Source of the DNA: Edaphobacter dinghuensis
GTDB taxonomy: Bacteria > Acidobacteriota > Terriglobia > Terriglobales > Acidobacteriaceae
Direction of reading: 5' to 3'
Assembly: GCF_014640335.1 (NCBI RefSeq)
Contig: NZ_BMGT01000001.1
Span: 62,001-126,000 of the forward strand
Length of the DNA stretch: 64,000 bases
Below, piece after piece: positions 9,141 to 16,125 of the stretch (its first letter is position 1; every line of letters begins with the position of its first letter). A program made the translations under genes and the position numbers. The notes under the pieces were generated by a model. The model did no database searches. It saw only the letters and a program-made list of their open reading frames with translations, and was not told the origin of the DNA.

Positions 9141-10112
9141 ATGGTGCGTGTTGGCGTTGATGAAAGTCTCTCCGATGAGTTGCTCATCGGCTTTCCGCAC
9201 GACGTAGAAATCGTGCGAATCCCCCGTAATTTAACCGACACGATTGAGATTGACTTCTGGATTCTTCCGTTTCAGCGCCGCGACGCAGCAGAGGCTTTCT
9301 CTCATTTACGAGGGGTGAAGGTTGTGCAATCGATGATGGCGGGTGTCGATTGGATCACGCCGTGGCTGCCCAAAGATGTAACTCTCTGTGATGGCCGTGG
9401 TATCCATGACATCTCCGCCTCTGAATGGGTCTTAGCCGCAATCCTATCCTCGCTCAAACGATTTCCTCTCTATCGCGATATGCAGTTGCGGGAACAGTGG
9501 AAGGGACAGGCATCTGTCTCGGATGGATTTCTCAATGAGCGTGGAGCACAGGTTGGGCAATATCGCGTCTTAGGTGACGATCTCTCCGGCAAAACTATCT
9601 TGATCGTCGGTTATGGCTCAATCGGGGCTGCCATTGAGAGGCGACTTGTTCCTTTCGGAGTTAACATTCTGCGTATAGCGCGAAGTTCCCGTCAAAATCC
9701 GGAGGTTCAGGATGTCTCCAACCTACGCAGGCTGCTCCCCGAAGCTGATGTCGTGGTCGTTATTGTGCCATTGACCCCTGATACACGTAGGCTGATTGGA
9801 GCAACGGAGCTGAGTCTGATGAAGCGGGGAGCTTTGCTGGTGAATGCGGCCCGCGGGCCGGTAGTGGTTACCGATGCCATGGTAGAGGCGCTCAACTCGC
9901 ATCAGATCTGTGCGGCTCTCGATGTGACCGATCCCGAACCGCTCCCAGTGGGACATCCATTGTGGCTCGCACCAAATTGCCTCATCACACCACACGTTGG
10001 CGGATCAACCCCGGAGTTTATCCACCGCGCTTTCCAGTTCGGGGCAGAACAGGTTCGGCGATTCGTCGCCGGACAACCGCTCGAAAATGTCGTTACCGAT
10101 GCAGGCTATTAA
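9141..10112 (+). CDS. D-isomer-specific 2-hydroxyacid dehydrogenase
   Basis: 323 residues; reduces a 2-keto acid or oxidises a D-2-hydroxy acid with NAD(P). The Rossmann motif GYGSIG follows GKTILIV at about residue 155. Family landmarks come in order: LLVNAARGPVV with the substrate-binding Arg, the DVTDPEPLP block containing the catalytic Glu, and LITPHVGGSTP with the catalytic His. The N-terminal half is the flavodoxin-like catalytic domain. The closest sense is the phosphoglycerate/glyoxylate reductase-like group, but the substrate cannot be fixed. It stands alone between the TPR gene and a convergent acidic-protein gene. The ATG at 9141 is weakly supported by AGGA 13 nt upstream. Confidence 0.9.
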   Translation: MVRVGVDESLSDELLIGFPHDVEIVRIPRNLTDTIEIDFWILPFQRRDAAEAFSHLRGVKVVQSMMAGVDWITPWLPKDVTLCDGRGIHDISASEWVLAAILSSLKRFPLYRDMQLREQWKGQASVSDGFLNERGAQVGQYRVLGDDLSGKTILIVGYGSIGAAIERRLVPFGVNILRIARSSRQNPEVQDVSNLRRLLPEADVVVVIVPLTPDTRRLIGATELSLMKRGALLVNAARGPVVVTDAMVEALNSHQICAALDVTDPEPLPVGHPLWLAPNCLITPHVGGSTPEFIHRAFQFGAEQVRRFVAGQPLENVVTDAGY

Positions 10113-10136
10113 CAATAGCCTCGGAGCACGGCATAT

Positions 10137-10472
10137 CTACATCCTGCGATAGACGCTGGGTTCCCTGGGACCTTTTGCCAGATTGTGGTCGTCCCCATCC
10201 TCGTCTTCGTCCTCTTCGTCTTCCTCATCTTCGTATTCATCTTCATCGTCCTCTTCGTCGTCGTATTCCTCTTCCTCTTCATCCTCATCATCTTCTTCGT
10301 CGTCGAAGTCTTCGTCCTCAAGCTCGTCCTCTTCACTCTCGATGTCATCCAGATTTTCGCTGCTGGCGTACCGGGTTGGATTACTGGGAGAGTTGTCAAA
10401 GGTAGTAGTCGCGTCCTGCCCTACCTTGAAAAAGTCGTCATCAGAGCTGTTACGTTTTCTGGAGATGGCCAT
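10137..10472 (-). CDS. Extremely acidic Asp/Glu-rich small protein
   Basis: 111 residues from an ATG at 10472 preceded by AAGGAGG with 6-nt spacing; this strong Shine-Dalgarno sequence argues against the longer frame that opens at 10547. The N-terminus is basic and polar (MAISRKRNSSDDDFFKVGQ). A tract of about 55 residues is almost purely Asp and Glu with a few Tyr and Phe, and the tail ends in REPSVYRRM. No signal peptide or membrane segment. The low-complexity DNA is GAT/GAA repeats, so the opposite strand shows spurious poly-Ser and poly-Val frames. Polyanionic tails of this kind occur in nucleic-acid mimics, chaperone-like and RNA-machinery-linked proteins, but I recognise no family. Convergent with the dehydrogenase gene 24 bp away. 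Confidence 0.7.
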   Translation of the reverse strand: MAISRKRNSSDDDFFKVGQDATTTFDNSPSNPTRYASSENLDDIESEEDELEDEDFDDEEDDEDEEEEEYDDEEDDEDEYEDEEDEEDEDEDGDDHNLAKGPREPSVYRRM

Positions 10473-10571
10473 GGGATCCCTCCTTGGGTGATGTAGGGTG
10501 TTGGATGCATCAGAGGCCAGAAGGTTAGTGTGAAAATCTGATTGCACTCTGTCTATTTAATTTTTCCCGGT

Positions 10572-12020
10572 TTATGACTCGGAAAATGGCTGAAGCTGGG
10601 CCGAACCAGGTGGCGGAGTGAGAAGGCTCACGGCGACCAAGGCAACAAGCGACGCAAAGAGGGCAGGAAAGATAGCGTCTCTTTGCGCGAGGATCGCCGG
10701 GACGTGGCCGTGCACGAAGCTGGTATCCCAGGAGATCGTAACCACGGTACCTACAGCGATGCTTGCCACCGCAGCACTCGCAGTAGCTCTCTTCCAGAAA
10801 AAAGCGGCCAGAATAACAGGCGTCAGCGCCGCCGAGTAGATCGTATACGCGTAGAGGGACTTCTTCAGCACCGATTGAACGTGCAGCGACTGATAGAGAG
10901 CCCATAACCCCAGAAGCACAACCATTAAACGGCTGACAGCCAGCGTCCGCTTATTTGAGGACTCTGGCGCAATATAGCGCAGAAAAATATCGTTAATAAG
11001 GTTGGTCGCAGGAGAAAAAAGCCAATTATTGGCCGTGGAGATAATCTTGGCGAAGATAGCTCCGACCAGCAACGCCCCAAGAATCTCAAGCAACCTCGAT
11101 CCATCGAAGCCGTGGAGTCCGCAGTAGGCCAGAATCTCCCGGGGACGATCATGTACCTCTCCGGAGCGAAAGAGCACAGAGCCGACAACAGCAATCGCCA
11201 CAATCACCGTCTCTAAGATGACAGTGCCAATGATCCAGCCGACCACGGCACGAGTTGCGGCTTTTTCCGACTTCGCCGAGAAAAATTTCTGATACATGGA
11301 CTGATTGCCGAGCAACAACAGGCATGTCGGCAAAAAGAGTTCCATAGCCTGCGCAAAGCTCAGGTCACCGAACACCTGAAAGTGTGTTGCAGGCAGAGCG
11401 GCATGAATCACACTCCAGCCGCCTGCGCGATGCGCAAGTACCGGCAAGGCAACCACCAATGTTGCCGTAGCAAGCAGGCCGATAGCCACGTCCATATAGG
11501 CTACCGAGGCCATACCCGCAATCGCGGTAAAAACGATAACAAAGCCAGCCAGCATGTATTGGCCAAGAACAGGAGTAATAAAAGTGGGGAAGACGAGATG
11601 CAGGATATCGCCGCCACCAACAAACTGATAGCTGGTAACCGCTGTGTAGGTAAAAAGAATGGCAATAACGCCAAGTACACGGGCGGTCTGGCTATAGCGC
11701 GCCTCAAGTAGATCGGGAATCGTAAACTGAGCGAACTTCCGTGCTCGCGGTGCAATGAAATAGATAAGCAGAAGGCCTGCCCAGCCTCCGCCAGCCTGCC
11801 ACAGTGCTGCAAAGCCATGCCGATAGGCGTTCTCGGCTCCGCCCAGCAAAGAGCCTGATCCGATCCAACTGCACAAAAGCGTAAAAATAAGAACAAACGC
11901 TGGAAGTGATCGACCGGCGACAAGATAGTCGGCCTTAGTCTTGACATTACGAAGGCTCACCAGTGAGACGGCAAGCAGCGTGAGAACGATAATGGCCAGA
12001 ACGGCAGCGTAAAGATTCAT
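10572..12020 (-). CDS. Sodium:solute symporter (SSS) family protein
   Basis: 482 residues, about 13 transmembrane helices, inner membrane. The N-terminal region reads VKTKADYLVAGRSLPAF and then LLCSWIGSGSLLGGAENAY, which are the conserved first helices of the SSS family. PDLLEARYSQTARVLGVIA is the typical helix 3-4 loop. Length is normal. The substrate cannot be read; relatives carry sugars, proline, pantothenate or carboxylates. It is divergent from the secreted esterase gene at 12100 with only 79 bp between the starts, so the two probably share a regulatory region. One inference is that the transporter takes up a product of that hydrolase. Confidence 0.9.
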   Translation of the reverse strand: MNLYAAVLAIIVLTLLAVSLVSLRNVKTKADYLVAGRSLPAFVLIFTLLCSWIGSGSLLGGAENAYRHGFAALWQAGGGWAGLLLIYFIAPRARKFAQFTIPDLLEARYSQTARVLGVIAILFTYTAVTSYQFVGGGDILHLVFPTFITPVLGQYMLAGFVIVFTAIAGMASVAYMDVAIGLLATATLVVALPVLAHRAGGWSVIHAALPATHFQVFGDLSFAQAMELFLPTCLLLLGNQSMYQKFFSAKSEKAATRAVVGWIIGTVILETVIVAIAVVGSVLFRSGEVHDRPREILAYCGLHGFDGSRLLEILGALLVGAIFAKIISTANNWLFSPATNLINDIFLRYIAPESSNKRTLAVSRLMVVLLGLWALYQSLHVQSVLKKSLYAYTIYSAALTPVILAAFFWKRATASAAVASIAVGTVVTISWDTSFVHGHVPAILAQRDAIFPALFASLVALVAVSLLTPPPGSAQLQPFSES

Positions 12021-12050
12021 AGTCGTTGTGCGATTCTATCGCGCCTACAA

Positions 12051-12088
12051 TTTATAGAAGAGATTTAGAACGAGTTTATAAAAGAGAT
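12051..12088 (+). repeat. Direct repeat in the divergent symporter/esterase promoter region
   Basis: TTTATAGAAGAGAT (12051-12064) and TTTATAAAAGAGAT (12075-12088) are the same 14-mer with one change, 24 bp apart (about two helical turns), ending 12 bp before the esterase start. It could be paired sites for an activator or repressor, or duplicated promoter sequence. Confidence 0.35.
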
Positions 12089-12099
12089 CGGGGAAACGA

Positions 12100-13386
12100 G
12101 TGAGGTATTTGAAACTGGCTCTGGTGGGGATCGTTCTCGGGGCAACCGTTTGCGGTCAAGCAGCAACGCCGCTGACCGCGAGACAGAGAGCCGTGAGAGA
12201 CGAGGGATGGCGGCAAACGATTCGCAAACAGCTCTACATCCCAGCAACGCTTCCCAAACTTGAGGCAAAGACCTGGTCCAGCTTTTCTCCCATGCCGGGA
12301 GTCATCGCAGAGCGCGTGACCTATCAAACATTGGACGGGATGGTGGTGCCTGCAATTGTCTACCGCCCCGAAAAATGGAAGGGCAAGCTGCCCGGTATTG
12401 TCGTCGTGAATGGACACGGCGGTGACAAATTCAGTTGGTATGCGTTCTACAGCGGAATGCTCTTCGCTCGCGCTGGTGCGATGGTAGTTACGTACGATCC
12501 GATCGGCGAGGGGGAGCGGAATATCGACAAGAAATCGCAGGCAGGCTCGCACGACAAATGGGTCGATCCTCCAGCAGGGTTGCCGCGGACCGATTGGGGA
12601 CAACGGTTGGCCGGCCTGATGCAGGTGGATGTCATGCAAGCCGTCGCTTATCTGGCGCAAAGGCCCGAGGTCGACAAGAGACGGATCGCCACCGTGGGCT
12701 ATTCAATGGGATCGTTTATCACAGGAATCACCGGCGCAATCGATCCTCAAATCCACGCTGTACTACTTAGCGGAGGTGGCGATTACGACGGAGTTGAGCC
12801 GGGATACTTCGACGCCAATAAGCTTCCCTGTCAGGGGCCGCCTTACCAATCGCTGCGCATTCTGGGAGATCGTGGCGCGATACTCTACGCGCTCAATGCC
12901 GACCGAGGCCCAATGTATGTGATGAATGGCCTGGCGGATACCGTAATGGACATCCCACATCACGGGCCGGATTGGTTCGCCGATACCCGCGCTCGCGCGA
13001 TCGCCCTTCGAGGAACAGAAAAGGGTATGTTTACGACCGTCTTTTATCCGGGCATCAGCCACCGCACCTCGTGGGTAGATCGCGATGGCGTCGAATGGCT
13101 CGAAAAGCAGATTCACTTTACAAACTGGACCGCAAAGGAGATTGCGGATGAGCCGGTTACCCATATCAGCACATGGGCAAAGGCAAATGATGTCTATATC
13201 TCGAAGAACTATATGCGCGAGGACAGAGAGGGCGGCCTGGACGCACTGGGAACAGGATTTCCTGGAATCAAACGTGCCGATTTAATGGTGCTTCCCGATG
13301 CGACATGGAATGAGATGAAGGATCGGCTTACCTACGAGTCCTGGGCTAAAAAGGCGATGGCCGCAGAACAACAGGCTGTGCGTTAA
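12100..13386 (+). CDS. Secreted alpha/beta hydrolase (acetylxylan-esterase / dienelactone-hydrolase-like)
   Basis: 428 residues. A signal peptide (MRYLKLALVGIVLGATVCGQAA) is followed by an alpha/beta-hydrolase fold. The nucleophile elbow is VGYSMGSF (G-Y-S-M-G) near residue 205. NGLADTVMD offers the acid, and the PGISHRTSW region the catalytic His. LPGIVVVNGHGGDKFSW is the oxyanion-side segment. Such proteins de-esterify sugars or peptides outside the cell; the surrounding glycan genes make a sugar acetyl or other ester likely, but this is inference. Start is GTG at 12100 with GGGGA just upstream; no ATG offers an alternative with an intact signal peptide. Confidence 0.85.
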   Translation: MRYLKLALVGIVLGATVCGQAATPLTARQRAVRDEGWRQTIRKQLYIPATLPKLEAKTWSSFSPMPGVIAERVTYQTLDGMVVPAIVYRPEKWKGKLPGIVVVNGHGGDKFSWYAFYSGMLFARAGAMVVTYDPIGEGERNIDKKSQAGSHDKWVDPPAGLPRTDWGQRLAGLMQVDVMQAVAYLAQRPEVDKRRIATVGYSMGSFITGITGAIDPQIHAVLLSGGGDYDGVEPGYFDANKLPCQGPPYQSLRILGDRGAILYALNADRGPMYVMNGLADTVMDIPHHGPDWFADTRARAIALRGTEKGMFTTVFYPGISHRTSWVDRDGVEWLEKQIHFTNWTAKEIADEPVTHISTWAKANDVYISKNYMREDREGGLDALGTGFPGIKRADLMVLPDATWNEMKDRLTYESWAKKAMAAEQQAVR

Positions 13387-13541
13387 GACGACGCGCCGAG
13401 TCCGCTTGTCGTACTCGGCGCCGCGACCGCAATCCTGTGCTCGGCAAGCAGGCGCTTCTCCGTAGCCGCAGCCTCAATTTGGCTATTAATCTCCACTTCG
13501 ATTAGAAGCGAAATCCCGGTAACGTAACTGAAATAGCAGAG
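13383..13541 (-). pseudogene. C-terminal remnant of a YihY/BrkB-family membrane protein
   Basis: Read on the minus strand, one frame gives FSYVTGISLLIEVEINSQIE, then AAATEKRLLAEHRIAV, ending at TAA (13385-13383). This resembles the last transmembrane helix and tail of YihY/virulence factor BrkB proteins, where (Y/L)xSGLxxLIGAEINAEIE is typical. Upstream in this frame the similarity stops and no start or body of the gene (about 300 residues expected) exists. The rest has been deleted, probably together with the arrival of the neighbouring genes. The frame's stop overlaps the esterase stop codon. Confidence 0.5.
13393..13421. terminator. Perfect 9-bp hairpin after the esterase gene
   Basis: GCGCCGAGT (13393-13401) and ACTCGGCGC (13413-13421) pair fully around an 11-nt loop, 7 bp after the esterase stop. 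There is no T-run, so it may be a factor-assisted or 3'-protecting hairpin. It lies within the decayed YihY reading frame. Confidence 0.45.
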
Positions 13542-13675
13542 TCCTCCCGATTGGTGTGCTCGTCTTATAAAGTAGATGCCGCTTAATGTAGCCTCGGTAG
13601 CCGATGCAGGATCGGATTACCCTAGAGAGCTTAGGCAAAGCCATAACAGGCATATGCATCTAGATAAGGTGGCAG

Positions 13676-14629
13676 ATGTTTGGTCAGTGGAGAGGACAGC
13701 CCTTTGTGGTGACGAAACTGAAGCAACTCTGGCGGTTGGTGCAGGAGAGCCACGCGCAGCCGATAGCCGGCGAGACACGGTTGGCTGAGATCGTCGGCCC
13801 CAATGAGCTTGGAATCACCTTCATCGGCCATTCATCATTTCTGCTGCAACTGGGCGGCCGCGCGGTGTTGATCGATCCAGTCTTCGCCAAACATTTGATC
13901 GTGTTGCGAAGACAACGACGACCGGGGTTACGAATCAACGAGATGCCTGCCATTGACCTCGTGCTGTTAACCCACGCTCACATGGACCACCTCAATATAG
14001 CGTCTCTGCGCCGCGTGGTTCGCAGTACACAAATGCTGGGAAAGAAAGCCCCTGACGTGATCGTTCCCTGGGGGGTAAAAGATCTGGTAGCGGGCTTGGG
14101 CTTCTCGCACGTACACGAAATGAAGTGGTGGGAAAAGCTCGAAGTGCGCGGTCTAAACGTAACGCTGACTCCCTGCAAACATTGGGGGGCGCGCATGTTC
14201 AGTGATACGCACCGTGGATACGGTGGCTATGTCATCGAAGCCGGCGGCAACTCCATCTACCACTCCGGTGACACCGCCTATTTTTCTGGTTTCTCCGAGA
14301 TTGGAGCACGACTACACCCGCAGGTAGCACTGTTACCTATCGGCGCTTACTTTCCCGACAGCTACCGTACCGTCCATACCAGTCCCGAAGAGGCTGTGCG
14401 CGCCTTTGTAGAAACCGGTGCGGAGTGGATGGTTCCGATGCACTTCGGCACATTCAATCTTGGTCGTGAACCAATGGATGAACCACCGCAACGCCTGATG
14501 GCTGAAGCCGCACGGCTGGGAATCAGCAGCAAGATAAAGGTGCTCGAAGAAGGCGAAACCATGCGCCTCTTCGAACAGGCCACAAAGCAAAGAGCGCCAG
14601 TCTTCAACCCTCACCAGCAGAGCATCTGA
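13676..14629 (+). CDS. MBL-fold metallo-hydrolase, UlaG / NAPE-PLD-like
   Basis: 317 residues, cytosolic. The metal-binding signature is LTHAHMDHLN (H-x-H-x-D-H) near residue 103, after IGHSSFLLQLGGRAVLIDP, which is the usual opening strand pair of UlaG-like lactonases and NAPE-PLD-like phosphodiesterases. Further ligands are the His of LTPCKHWGAR, the Asp of YHSGDTAYF and the His of VPMHFGTFNLG. The Cys/Lys-His-Trp motif and the GxGGYVIE segment favour the NAPE-PLD-like subgroup. Start ATG 13676 has AAGGTGG 3 nt upstream. The true substrate (phospholipid, lactone or other ester) is not determinable here. Confidence 0.88.
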   Translation: MFGQWRGQPFVVTKLKQLWRLVQESHAQPIAGETRLAEIVGPNELGITFIGHSSFLLQLGGRAVLIDPVFAKHLIVLRRQRRPGLRINEMPAIDLVLLTHAHMDHLNIASLRRVVRSTQMLGKKAPDVIVPWGVKDLVAGLGFSHVHEMKWWEKLEVRGLNVTLTPCKHWGARMFSDTHRGYGGYVIEAGGNSIYHSGDTAYFSGFSEIGARLHPQVALLPIGAYFPDSYRTVHTSPEEAVRAFVETGAEWMVPMHFGTFNLGREPMDEPPQRLMAEAARLGISSKIKVLEEGETMRLFEQATKQRAPVFNPHQQSI

Positions 14630-14646
14630 GTCCTCAGTCCCCCAAA

Positions 14647-16026
14647 TTACGTCTTCGGCGATCCCAGATCCAGAGGCGCCGTATCAGGGTGAAGCTGTTG
14701 TGTCTCCACGGCATTCCATCCCGGCAGTTCCTGCGAGCCGGTAATCAGGCGAGCGCTGTCTTTGAAGGTGACGTACGTCCAGGCCCATTGGCGAAATACT
14801 GAGAGGCGATTTCGAAAGCCGATGAGAAAGAAAATATGGACGACAAGCCACGTCATCCAGGCAGGAAAACCGCTCCAATGCCCCTTGAACGGCCATTGAA
14901 TATTGGCCACGGCAGCCTTGCGTCCAATGGTAGCCATATCGCCTTTGTCGAAGTAGTGAAACGGCTCGTTCTTCCCTGTGCCATCGCTTCCTAGATCCGC
15001 CGCGACCAGCCGCGCAATTCGTTTCGCAGCATACTTGCCCATCTGCATAGCGGGTTGCGCGACACCAGGAACCTGCTTGCCATCCTGTTCAATGTGGGCG
15101 AGATCGCCACAGATAAATATCTCGGGATGTCCGGGCGGGTTGAGATGCTGATCGACCAGCACACATCCTTTTCTATCCGTCTCAAAGCCCAGCAACTTCC
15201 CTAGCGGCGAAGCCTGCACTCCCGCTGCCCAAAGCGTGACCACGGCGTTGATGCGCTCTTCACCAACCATGACATAACCGGGCTGCACATCAGAGACATG
15301 AGCGTTGACACGAATTTTTACGCCAATCGCGTTGAGCTGTTCTCGCGCCTTCGCCTGCAGGTCGTCCGGATACATCCCCAGAATATTCGGTGACCCTTCA
15401 AGGATGAGCACCTGCGCTTGCGAAGGATCGATATGACGAAAGTTATTCGACATATATAGCTTCGCGATATCGCTGATCGCTCCCGCCAACTCTACGCCGG
15501 TAGGTCCGCCGCCAATAATCACAAAATTCAGCGAAGGATGGCTGCCAGTCTCCTGCATCTGCCGTTCTGCAAGCTCAAACGCAAGCAGCACGCGACGTCG
15601 AATCTCCGTCGCGTCCTCTACCGTCTTGAGCCCCGGCGCCAGCTTCGCCCATTCGTCATGGCCGAAGTAGGAGTGTGTAGAACCTGTGGCAACGATCAGA
15701 TAGTCATACTCGAGCTGTGCGCCCGTCTTCAATTCAACTCTTTGCTGATCGAGATGAAAGGCAACAGCCTCATCCATCAACACTTCGACATTCGGATACT
15801 TGCTTAAAATGGACCGAATCGGTTGGGCAATATCTGCAGGCGAAAGCACCGCAAGCGCTACCTGGTATAGCAAGGGCTGAAACGTATGGTGGTTTCTTCT
15901 ATCGACCAGCGAAATATCGAGCGGCAGTTTGGCCAGGTCCAGCGCTGCATTCAGCCCTGCAAATCCTCCGCCGATAATGACCACTCGCTTGCGCTCGACA
16001 CCACCTCCGGAAGTTCCATCAACCAT
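14647..16026 (-). CDS. ndh: Type II NADH dehydrogenase (NDH-2)
   Basis: 459 residues. Oxidises NADH and reduces quinone at the inner face of the membrane without proton pumping. The first FAD Rossmann motif is VVIIGGGFAGLNAAL at residues 12-26; the second, NADH-binding, is FVIIGGGPTGVELAG near residue 170. LYQVALAVLSP, TLWAAGVQASPLG and ICGDLAHI are characteristic NDH-2 blocks. A hydrophobic stretch near residue 390 (WMTWLVVHIFFLIGFRNR) is the membrane-associating C-terminal part. Start ATG 16026 has AAGAGGAG upstream. The gene is single, convergent with the metallo-hydrolase gene 17 bp away. Confidence 0.93.
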   Translation of the reverse strand: MVDGTSGGGVERKRVVIIGGGFAGLNAALDLAKLPLDISLVDRRNHHTFQPLLYQVALAVLSPADIAQPIRSILSKYPNVEVLMDEAVAFHLDQQRVELKTGAQLEYDYLIVATGSTHSYFGHDEWAKLAPGLKTVEDATEIRRRVLLAFELAERQMQETGSHPSLNFVIIGGGPTGVELAGAISDIAKLYMSNNFRHIDPSQAQVLILEGSPNILGMYPDDLQAKAREQLNAIGVKIRVNAHVSDVQPGYVMVGEERINAVVTLWAAGVQASPLGKLLGFETDRKGCVLVDQHLNPPGHPEIFICGDLAHIEQDGKQVPGVAQPAMQMGKYAAKRIARLVAADLGSDGTGKNEPFHYFDKGDMATIGRKAAVANIQWPFKGHWSGFPAWMTWLVVHIFFLIGFRNRLSVFRQWAWTYVTFKDSARLITGSQELPGWNAVETQQLHPDTAPLDLGSPKT

Positions 16027-16125
16027 CGTTGCGGCTCCTCTTCTTATCTATACAATTTGATGCCGAAGGTAGCGATCATGCTCCACATCCCGGCAAATTG
16101 ATTGTGTCACAACGACTCGCATACA

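Noticed and set aside
10183-10496. Poly-Ser and poly-Val/Phe reading frames on the plus strand
   Set aside because: They are the complement of the Asp/Glu-rich gene's GAT/GAA repeats; the minus frame has a strong ribosome site and non-repetitive ends.
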